Program-made: the position numbers and the translations under genes
Shown here: positions 19,874-28,870 of the stretch, piece by piece
Numbering within the stretch: the first letter of the stretch is position 1
Layout of the letters: every line of letters starts with the position of its first letter
The notes under the pieces: generated by a model
What the model was told of the DNA's origin: nothing
Databases searched by the model: none
The model's input: the letters and a program-made list of their open reading frames with translations, nothing else
Assembly (NCBI GenBank): GCA_035772405.1
Contig: JAYKKM010000070.1
Span: forward strand, 468,501-532,500
Direction: 5' to 3'
DNA from: Chrysogorgia sp. JL179-B06
Taxonomy: Eukaryota > Cnidaria > Anthozoa > Scleralcyonacea > Chrysogorgiidae
DNA: 64,000 nucleotides

Positions 19874-21700
19874 TCATATCTGCAAAATCTTTTGAATACT
19901 GGTAATATGTGTATCTGAGAAGAGGTCACTACTCCCCCATTCAGTAGGTGGAACGATACTCAGGGAGGATTGTTCGTCACAAGTACTATGCTCCGTTTGT
20001 TCACCGGAATTGGAGGCTATTCTTTCGAGGCGATCATTTAAAGATTCGCAAGCTTTTGGTGGTTCACATCCAACGTCTTCATTGCCTTGTGTTGCATGTT
20101 TTAACTGTTTCTTAAGCCGGTCATAGATCCTTCTTGGCGGAGACAAACGAACAGCTTCGTGTTATGTCGCCTTAGCACGAACAATGTTAAGTGTAATCGT
20201 TCTAAGCTTCAACTCTTCGCTGAAGCTTTCTTGAACCTTTTGTAATTCGTCATCGGTCCAAGGTATCCTTTTCTTAGATACGGACTTATCCAAAGCTGAG
20301 ATGTTAACATCACTTGCGACACCACTGCTTTCCGAGGCGTCCTGGTTTCGCATAAGTTTACCTAGTTTTCTCTAAGCTTCAATCGACGCTTTCGTTTTCT
20401 CCGATAAAAGGTAATACTTTTTCGCCGTGGCTTCATTGTGTGCCATTAGTCCCGCAAGCTTTTCACTTAGCTCAGGATTGCTCTCATGTACCTTCGTCAC
20501 TGCCGCTTTTCGGAATGACGTCGGTGTCACTTTGACGGAAACTTCTACTTTTTTAAAGACAGACTGCACAGCTTTATTGATCTGCCCAAGCGTCATCCTA
20601 TGCGCATTCCACGACAAAAATACAGGGCCAGTTGTCGAGGTGGTAACCACAGGTCGCATCACTTGCACGAAAATGGACACCCAAGCCTTTAATTTCTCAC
20701 TGAGCACGATATAGGCCGGCCCATGAACATGCACGGTCTTGTGCTTCATTACGGCTACCACATATTCCTCACCTTCCTGCATCAATTCGTTCATCGTCAT
20801 GAACGACAAGACCCCAGGTCTGTTGGCATTATCAATAAATATTTGCACGAAGAGAAAATCTCGCACCAAAGTGTACACAGCTTGCATAACAGGCGTAGTT
20901 TCCGTAGGGTCCGAATACTGGCCGATTAGTTTGACAGCTTCCTGAGCTGCTTCACTTTTCTCAAATGTTTGAATGTTCTCTGGGGTTAACAAATTTCCCG
21001 TGTCCTCTTCGAGTTTTTGCCACCTTCGGGTACAGGACTCTCTCTTGTACGATGTTGACCACAAACGCACCTTTTCTCTTGAAGCAGTAACATCCTCCAC
21101 ACTGAAGACAACTTCATTAGGCCTATCCGAAAGAAGGAAATAAAAGTAGTGGCGTAGACTCATCAAGTACGATTTAATTGTCCCTGCCTCATATTTCTTG
21201 CTTTCTACGTAGCTTTTCAAAAAGACGTGTCTAATCCAAAAGCGAATTGATGTCACCCGAATTATCAATCGCCATTAGCATGTTCCACAATTGGGCGCTG
21301 TGTTGCTTGGCAGTTTTTTCGTCTCTTTTGCCACCATCTGGTGATTGCAGCCAATGTTCAAATTTTATGAGAACAGGATGGTCAGCAAATTTATCATGAG
21401 TACATGAAGTATTTTCCTCCAAGGAACTTCCAGAAGTTTCCGAACATGGTTGTTCTTCTTTTTCATCTTCGTGCAATGAGCTCCAGGTGTCCTCACTTGA
21501 TTCACCCGCATGGTCTGATTCACGTAACCCAGTGGCAGCTGGCGTTTTCTGTAGGAAATCCTCCTTCCAACGGACCATGCTATGTTTCTTGTCTGGGACA
21601 CATGTAGCACTTGCCAGTGCCTCGGAATAAGCCTGATCAGTTTTGCTCAATTTATGTACTTTTTGTAAATGAGCAGGCAGCCGAAGAACGATGGATAGGG
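19874..21700 (-). pseudogene. Crypton-like tyrosine recombinase with SANT domain
   Basis: The main block at 21268-20372 encodes about 298 residues of a tyrosine recombinase. An N-terminal SAM-like region (YVESKKYEAGTIKSYLMSLR) is followed by catalytic positions Arg150 (NANRPG), Lys177 (MKHKT), Arg253 (TPTSFRKAA), His277 (LMAHNEA) and Tyr285/286 (AKKYYLL). The first residue of the HxxR box is Thr, seen in some eukaryotic families. A preceding block in another frame (21700-21231) has an acidic linker and a histidine-rich LPAHLQKVHKL that may be half a C2H2 finger. After a TAG at 20372 the same frame continues into a SANT/Myb-like segment (IPWTDDELQKVQESFSEEL). After a TAA at 20162 it continues into SPPRRIYDRLKKQL. 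The gene would cut and join DNA. Two in-frame stops and one frameshift disable it. Confidence 0.85.
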
Positions 21701-21745
21701 CAACATGGCAACTGATAGGGCAACGACGATAGGGCAACGACGACG
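21700..21745. repeat. GATAGGGCAAC short repeats at an element junction
   Basis: Three near-exact copies of GATAGGGCAAC(GAC) lie where the Crypton homology ends and LINE homology begins, marking the junction. Confidence 0.7.
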
Positions 21746-21955
21746 TGGAAACGTGCTCGTTTAACCCCGATTTTTAAAAAGGAGGCGGAAGAAGATAGAG
21801 CAAATTATCGCCCCATCAGTTTGCTGTGCGTGCCGAGCAAGAATTATCGCCCCATCAGTTTGCTGTGCGTGCCAAGCAAGATTATGGAAGAAGAGGTAAA
21901 TAATACAATTGTAAAACATGATGGTCTTGGTTGGAAATCTGGAATTTATCTTTAA
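21746..21955 (+). pseudogene. LINE RT fragment with duplicated NYRPISLL motif
   Basis: The plus frame reads KRARLTPIFKK, a conserved lead-in to non-LTR reverse transcriptases, then the RT block 1 motif NYRPISLLCVPSK twice in a row, then IMEEEVNNTIVKHD. The 39-bp duplication (21803-21841 and 21842-21880) differs by one base and keeps frame. The fragment ends at a stop near 21955; the catalytic palm is absent. Confidence 0.85.
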
Positions 21956-22513
21956 TTAAAACCCAGCTGTGTTGTGACCCTATTGTTGTACTGTAGGTGT
22001 GCATTATTTTTCATAATGGACTAGAAGCTATCCATTATTTTGCACAACCGTCCATTATTTTTCTAATAATGGACGCTGTCCATTATTTTTCAATATAACG
22101 CAATGTATATTTAACTTATGCATCATCCATAACATTAACACATAAAAATCCTTTTTAATTCAATTCCAATGTATGTCTTTTACTTACAATCCACTCAAAA
22201 TACCATAAGTATCACTTCCCACATCTCTACTACTAAACATCTCGACTGAGTTATAAATAATAATTCATCGCCTTCACTGGATTCCGCCATTTGTTTACAA
22301 ACTCGGACTCAACAACTTCACATGAATACTTCTGCTCAGTCAATACCCATTACTCAACCTAATCTATTATTTGAGAGAATGGACTGCACCTCGCCCTGCA
22401 GGCTCTGTGCACTCCATGCACTGCGTGCACTCGGTGCACTGCAATGCACTCCGTGCACTGGATGGATTGGGTTTCGGCTTTTATCTTTTACTTATTTTGA
22501 AAATTACCCTTTT
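21956..22513. other. Intergenic, with two small repeat patches
   Basis: No gene. At 22015-22105 TCCATTATTTTT recurs four times, including a mini-palindrome around GGACGCTGTCC. At 22399-22465 a TGCACTxx unit of 8-9 bp recurs about seven times. Confidence 0.6.
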
Positions 22514-22690
22514 CTCCACTCTCCTCCGCAGAGGCTTCTTGCGCTTTTTTAGAGTTCGGGTAATACTTATAGGTGGGCTATTATTGGGCTCACAGGGTGT
22601 CTTGGGGACACGTGGAGAGAATCGGGACGCGGAATTGCGAGCGCGCGGGGGAAGAGAGAAAAGAAGCCTCTGCCATATAATGGGCGGTTC
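22514..22690 (+). mobile_element. MITE copy A (CAGAGGCTTCTT ends)
   Basis: Starts with CACTCTCCTCCG, then CAGAGGCTTCTTGCGC, and ends AGAAGCCTCTGCCATATAATG, giving roughly 12-bp inverted ends. It shares its left third with copy B in inverted orientation about 1.1 kb away. Confidence 0.75.
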
Positions 22691-23611
22691 TGTGGTGAGA
22701 TCTGCGTTTCTGTGATTATGGCCGAAAACGACAGCGATGTGGAAGAACTTGAACGTTCCCTTCATATAATATGAGTCTAGAAGCTACGTGTACAAAATTT
22801 GGTGTAAATTGATAGCCAATTTAACGGTTTTGTGTCCTCATGTTTTAGTGTTGCGCACAGATGATCGCGTATTTTGTCAATGTTTGTCTGAGTCTATAAT
22901 TAAATTCACGAAATCAGGTTCATTTGGGAGTTAGATTTGGTTTGTTTGTCTGAGTTTTGGTTTATAAGTAACTGTGCGCTTCGCTATTGGAAAAATCGTT
23001 TGATTTTAAACTTCCGTTAATCATGTTTATAGATGATGGCGACGACGAACTTGGCTGCTATCCCATGACAAGCGCTCCAAAGAAGGAGTTAATCTCTGGG
23101 AAGCATACTCTTATACTCCAGAGTCTAGACATCACAATGAACCTATTTCCAAGAGACTTCAGACGTCTTCTATTCTACAAAACAAAAAAATGAGCGCATT
23201 GTTATTGAAGCCGACGAAGGAAAATTATCTAGATAAACACGCTTTGATATCCGACACTGTCTATAGGCTAAAAAGTCTGACAATAAAGCAATTGAACAAT
23301 CTTACCGTCTCAAGTCGTAGTTCATATAGTTGTTCCACATCTTCACTGTTTCCTGACCGTTTAGTTAAGATCATGAAAAAGCATTTTGCAATTCAGTCAC
23401 ATGTTGACATTTTTATATTCTATTCTATAATTCTATAAATGCCGCGTCTTCCAAAAAGAACTTAATGTCCCCGTTGTTCCTAAAGCACTTCGAACATATC
23501 ACTTTGCCGCTGACTTTAGCTTGTTGAAAAGGTCTCCCAACTATATTTAACTTGTTTTGCATCCCTAAGCCATATATTATGACCAGTCCCTCTCGGAAAT
23601 TCGACACCATT
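22691..23611. other. Between two MITE copies; no gene recognised
   Basis: Short open frames occur on both strands: 22987-23193 and 23190-23438 on plus, and about 23600-23430 on minus with VICSKCFRNNGDIKFFLED. None matches a family I know. The region may be internal sequence of one composite element bounded by the two inverted MITE copies. Confidence 0.35.
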
Positions 23612-23760
23612 TTGGAAACATTATATGTCAGAGGCTTCTCCAATTTCCATCTTCCCAGCACTCCCCGCACGCCCTCCCAGCCCGCCAGTCCGTGCTGCCC
23701 AAATTATTTGCCCGAACTCTAAAAAAAGCGCAAGAAGCCTCTGCGGAGGAGAGTGCCTTT
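23612..23760 (-). mobile_element. MITE copy B, inverted relative to copy A
   Basis: Read on the minus strand it begins CACTCTCCTCCGCAGAGG, continues through GCGCTTTTTTTAGAGTTCGG and ends AGAAGCCTCTG near an ATATAATG block, as copy A does. The middle diverges. Confidence 0.75.
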
Positions 23761-23776
23761 TCTCCCTGAAAAATAC

Positions 23777-23938
23777 TGTAATATAGTTCATATTTAACGA
23801 TTTGATACCGGAACTAATCATGCTCTATTGACATTTGATAACCCCACCTACTAACCACACCTTGTATATATAAACCTTATTCTTTATTAAATCAGTATTG
23901 TGTATTGTAAATGGTGTCGAATTACGAACTTTATTATA
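23777..23938 (+). repeat. Probable 5' LTR of a retrotransposon
   Basis: The block before the primer-binding site begins TGTAATATAG and ends TTATTATA. It contains a TATA box (GTATATATAAACC) and a TTTATTAAA/TATTGTGTATTG poly(A)-like end. No second LTR was found downstream. The left boundary is an estimate. Confidence 0.55.
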
Positions 23939-23956
23939 TGGCGCCCAACGTGGGGC
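23939..23956 (+). other. Primer-binding site, tRNA-Lys type
   Basis: TGGCGCCCAACGTGGGGC is complementary to the 3' end of tRNA-Lys(1,2), the classic minus-strand primer site of several LTR elements. It lies 44 bp upstream of a Gag-like ATG. Confidence 0.85.
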
Positions 23957-23999
23957 CCTCTTGATTTCCTGAGAAAACGAAGATTCGATAAACGATAAG

Positions 24000-24197
24000 A
24001 TGGCAGAGGCGAAAAAGAAAGCAGAGAGATTTCAACGATTGAAAGCGATACGAAATGGTCAACGAAGTACCTTGACCAACATAATTCAACGAAGTACCTT
24101 GACCAACATAATTCAAGAAGCAAACGGATTGATGCGCGCGGAATCTTCCATAGACGAAAACCAAGCACGAATTGATGTGATAAACAGTTTGATGTGA
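24000..24197 (+). pseudogene. Truncated Gag-like N-terminus
   Basis: Opens with ATG shortly after the primer site and encodes a charged helical peptide (MAEAKKKAERFQRLKAIRNG) with a 27-bp exact in-frame duplication (24060-24086, 24087-24113), ending at TGA. Nothing of the element's pol is nearby, and a hAT-like terminus begins at 24221, so the internal region is deleted or displaced. Confidence 0.6.
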
Positions 24198-24220
24198 AAC
24201 TGACGAAACTGAATGAAAGC

Positions 24221-27200
24221 CAGGGGCGGATTTAGACTACGTCAAATTAGTCGCGCGACTAAGAAGAAAATTGTTGATGTAGATATTGTGGATAACTGGA
24301 TATTGTGTTGTTTATACCATATGATTACATTATTCTATATTATTCTTTTAAATTGTTTTATTTTTAATATTTATATCCAGCCACGCATAGCACACCGTGC
24401 GAAGTTTCGCCATTTCGAATTTCAATTCGAGCTAGAACACGAAATAATAATTCCCAGTTTTCCGTGGCCAATTTAGAGCGCCTGCATGCTGGCTAATTAT
24501 TCCGCAGCCGCGTAAGCGAGCAGCCTGCGCTCAGGTTTGACCCTGCACGGGTAGACGGCCCGCTAAATAGAGTTTTGACTAAGATGTGAAATTAGTCAGT
24601 CGCGACTAGTTTGCCAATTAAAATGTCGTGGTACAGCGTTCCTGATTGGTTAATTTTTATTTTATTGTGGGTTATGATTGGTGTAGAGCCTGAAACGTCA
24701 TTTTGACTAATTTGAGCCCGTTGAATTCGTCATTACTGTTAGCAGTTGCATGCGCAAATCCTGAAAATTTTCATTTCCCGCTTCTAACATGGCTACCATG
24801 AAGGAGCGAGTACATGGCGCTTTAGTTAGCAAAGATGAAGCGACTTTAAGACAGCTTTACGTTGAAATGTCCACGAGACTTTCTTCAGGTGCTTTATGCG
24901 CTAAAGCTGATCTTGTTGAACGCGTTGGTAATGGTGTAAATAGGAACATCAACGCCGAGAATTTTATACCGGATTACGCAAAGAAGAAAGAAAGACATCT
25001 GATTGCTCTAAGGTAAGACAGCTTTAATCTATGAATATTTGTAGGATGTTTATGGTAATTACGTTTACCCTTGGGTCTAGTACTTTCGCTTTATAGCCGA
25101 ATATTTGTTATTCATGTTAATATTTGAATTTATTTATGAGTTGTCTTTGTCTATATTCAAATTCAATGGGCTAATATGGACATGGCTTCGACTGTGGCCC
25201 TTCGTCTTCGACTCTTCATAGTTCATATAGTGTTCTGTAATGTTTTAATTATAACAGAATTCTATACTCCATAGTGTATAAAAAGATGTTACTAAGATGT
25301 AAATACAAATTGGGAAATGTTAAAATATATTGAATTGGTTTATATTTATAAAATATATTATATTGGTTAATATATTAACTATGCTATAATTAGCACCGTT
25401 GTATAGGTCAATTCATGAGAACCTGAATATTAAAGTGAAGAAGATATTTTGGTACCTGTATAATAGCTTAGGCTAAGCTGTGTTGTCAAATTTATTTACC
25501 CTCTTATCATTTCTAGATCTGATGTTACTGGAAACTGTGTATGTACAGTTCAGTTTCTTTGCTTCTTGTTGGAGACAACACTCTGGTTGATGATCTGAGA
25601 CTGATGACATCAATGGAACTTTTCTTGCAGGCTGATTATTTTTGTAAGCATCCTTGTTTCTCTTCTGTCTTTAAAGCCCATAAGAACAAGCAATTTAAAT
25701 CATTGTCAGGTATGGTTGTTTGTCTGTGTCCTTTGATCTATTGATGACCTGGTTAAGGCAGAAGCTGTTTTTAACTGTAATGATAAGAAGTGGTGTGGGT
25801 TTTTGTTTGCTGGCTTTATCAACGGTTACTGGCAGAAATATATTTTCATACTACCCTGTGGAGTTTGTTATTCAACCAAAAAATTGTACCTCGTCCTGTG
25901 AAACCAGCTCCATTCTTGGAAGATCTGAATATACTATTTTGCTATGAAGGATTACTTCCCTCGTCTGTCACATTTAAACACTGGTTTTGTAGCAAAGAAA
26001 AGGAAGTCAATTTCTTCTTCCTTGTCAAAATCTAAAAAAATGTGCTATTCAATCAAAATTGACATTCGTGCCTTCTAACAGTATTGAAATGAATGAAATG
26101 CAGGAGCCTCCTGTATCTGAGTCTGTCACAACAACCTGAATGGCTGGATGACATTTCATTTTTAGCTAGCATGGGTACTCCTGATTTACACATACATGTA
26201 GTCTCTCCATCATCACATACAGTTGTTGCATCAGCCCCACAGAATGATGCCACTAAGTTAGATTCATCATCAAATTTGGAAAAGAGAAATGAGTTTGATG
26301 TAGCTTTCTACAGGGAGAAAGTAAAAGTATGAAGAATTCTGAAATTGAGAATCGGATTTAGCATATCTTTGTTCCTGTTTAACTTTACCAATTTCCAAAG
26401 ACTAATGGAAGAAGTTTTTGGCTTGTGTGGCTTAAAAGTCATCCATCTATGTTATTCACCCAGTTTAGATGGTGGCTTTTGTCTTTCTTGTACTTTGTTT
26501 GGTGATCGATTGCCTTCAAAATTAGGCAAAATTAAGAAACTTTTTTGTGAACCTGTTACATACAGGCAAGATGCCAAAACTTGTTTTGCGAGACATGCCA
26601 AAACTTGTTTTGCGAGACATGAAAAAACATCATCAGGTCTTTATCGTGAAACCATTGCTATTTTCACTGCATTGTTAGACAATGTCATTGGTAAAACACA
26701 ACCAATCAATGTAATGATAGATACAAATATGAGAAAAAAGATTTCTGAAAACAGGAAGAAACTAGTTCCTATTGTGGATACCATTATTCTCAGTGGTCGT
26801 ATGCAGTTATCACTGAGAGGTCATAGAGATGACTCTCAATTTCATCCAAAGGTTGGTGAATATTCGAAAGGTGGGGTAGGTAATTTTATTGAGCTTCTTA
26901 ATTATCGTGTCCATGGTGGGGATGTTGCGTCCCATCTCACTCAGCATGATAGGAATGCTTCTCACACAAAATTTGCTTCTCACACAAAATTAGCTCAAAG
27001 TGTTGTGGGCAAGTTATTAGTGAGCAATTACTTGTTGAGGTAAAGAGTAAATGTTATTCTATTATAGCAAATGAGGCATCTAATTGGTCAAATAAGGAGC
27101 AAATGTCCTTGGTGTTACGCTTTGTAGATGAAGAATTCAATGTGAGGGGAGAATTCCTTCGATTTATACATTGCAATGAAGGTTTGACAGGTAAAGACCT

Positions 27201-27480
27201 TGCCTCTGTCATTTTAAAATGTTTAAATGAAGATCTCACTTTGGATATTGAGGACTGTTGTGGGCAGGGATATATTTTGCCTGCATGTATTTTATCCTTT
27301 AATGCATGCAAAACAATTTTGCATGCATGTATGCATGCAACACACATGTATATGCATGCAATAGTCTGTTGCATGCATAGTTTAGAAGGGTCATAAGTTC
27401 CAGTTCATAATTTATTAAATATTGTCATTGATAATTTGTGTCAGTGTGGGTTTCAGTGGTTTAATAAATACCGATAATAC
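24221..27480 (+). pseudogene. Intron-containing hAT element, 3'-truncated
   Basis: Starts with a hAT-type end CAGGGGCGGATTTAG. Exon 1 runs from ATG 24789 to a donor at 25014 (AAG|GTAAGA) and reads MATMKERVHGALVSKDEATL. Exon 2 (about 25517-25709, between TTTCTAG and CAG|GTATGG) encodes LLVGDNTLVDDLRLMTS and QADYFCKHPCF. Further pieces carry FSYYPVEFV and FLEDLNILFCYEGLL. The region 26345-27050 reads as a 52-kDa-repressor/ZMYM1-like hAT transposase (SPSLDGGFCLSCTLFGDRLP, RGHRDDSQFHPKVGEYSKGG), continuing at 27103 (MSLVLRFVDEEFNV) up to NIVIDNLCQCGFQWF. The dimerisation domain and right terminus are absent. Several frameshifts plus exact 24-bp and 18-bp in-frame duplications are present. Exon 1 and intron 1 recur in inverted form at 53553-54181. 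Confidence 0.8.
27305..27376. repeat. Cluster of GCATGC palindromes
   Basis: Five GCATGC sites, most within TGCATGCA, occur in about 72 bp. They replace the place where the hAT transposase should continue, so they are an insertion or local expansion inside the relic. Confidence 0.85.
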
Positions 27481-27756
27481 TAGCAATTATTATCACAAGG
27501 GGTATGCTGCCTACGAATCCTACGATTACTATTTAATACGAAAAGGAAGATGGTTGATATTGGAGCATTAAATTCGTAAAATAATCCATGGGCTTATATG
27601 ATTGTGGTGTTGGACGAAGGAGAACGCGATCATAATTTTGCAAGTTATGAGTATGTTTTTGAGAATAGTATTTAGCGCCCTGAGCTAACCATATTCCCCA
27701 TAGTCTGCAACTGACTCTAACGCCTAACCCCTCCTGGATGGGCGGACGTGCAGCAG
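27481..27756. other. Left flank of the intact hAT
   Basis: Short non-coding piece between the truncated hAT and the next hAT element; no features apart from the target duplication at its right edge. Confidence 0.5.
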
Positions 27757-28379
27757 CATAGGCGTACGGGGTGGGGGGGCAGGGGGGGCAACTGCCCCCC
27801 CAAAATATTTTGAAAACTTGTTGAAATTCGGGCAAAATAGTCGAGCAATTCGGGCAAAATTTTGGCGGACGACATGCACAGTCCTTTAAGAAATTGTGGC
27901 GTGTAGACGTATGAAGCTATGGAGCCGTGTGACGTGCCATGTTGGTTGATCAAAACAAAGTAATAGCGGTCGTATACCATTTCGCGTCACGTGTCTGAAT
28001 TCCTCACGATATTATTACATGAAGTATAACAAAGTAATAGCGGCCGTATAACGTGTCTGAATTCCCCACGATATAACGATATTATTACATGAAGTATCTC
28101 GTGGTCTGGAAGCAAAACGTCAAACGTGCAAATTCAAGAAGCAAAAGTTGCATAGACTGCGAGGCTGTACGTTAGTTTTGTCGTAGTTTAGGCAGGTTGG
28201 CAAACGGAACGAATCGAACGATGCAAATAACATGAAAGCTGGGCATTAAAGCTGAAAGCTGAAAGGTACTGTAAAATAATTCATAGTATTTAAAAATGAG
28301 AGAAGCTCAGAAGTTCTCAGAAGTCATAATTATAAATGTACAAATACTTCGTTTAATATTGCATTACTGATACTCTATT

Positions 28380-28817
28380 AGGGGTACCCGGGTACCCAAG
28401 CTAGCTCGCTTTGCCGGGATCCCGGGTTTCTTATTATTTCCTGATAATTTTTAGCTTGTGTTTACGTGGGAAGCGAGCCAGCTCGCTTAGCCGATATCTC
28501 GGTTTATGCAAGCGGGATCCCGGTTACCCGGACTGGCGAATTCCCATATAAACATTGACTGCTGGCTCGCCTAACCAGACTGGCAAATATAAACGCTCGT
28601 TTCACTCGAAATAGCTTGTCTTGACGGGTAGTTCTTGAACAGCATTGCCCTTTGCATTATATATTCATTAATGTCTGTCTTATAAATTGCAAAACATACC
28701 AAAACCACGATTTCGGTCTCGTGGGAAAATAATTTTGTAAACAAGTCAGCCCGGGTACTCGGGTAGCAGGGCTAGCCCTCAGTCCCCTTGTAAACATGGG
28801 CAAGCTCGGGTACCCCT
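28380..28817. mobile_element. Nested GC-rich inverted-repeat element
   Basis: AGGGGTACCCGGGTACCC at the left and GCTCGGGTACCCCT at the right form inverted ends; the inside has repeated CCGGGATCCCGG and GCGAGCCAGCTCGC palindromes. It sits in the hAT 5' non-coding region. No clear target duplication, so an integral part of the hAT is not excluded. Confidence 0.6.
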
Positions 28818-28870
28818 CCGTATAAACACCTCCTTACTCCTTAGAACCGTCAACCCTGCAACATGTCGTA

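Noticed and set aside
20372..20374. Stop codon readthrough or alternative code for the Crypton
   Set aside because: Two different stops (TAG and TAA) plus a frameshift upstream are more simply pseudogene decay; other frames in the window use stops normally.
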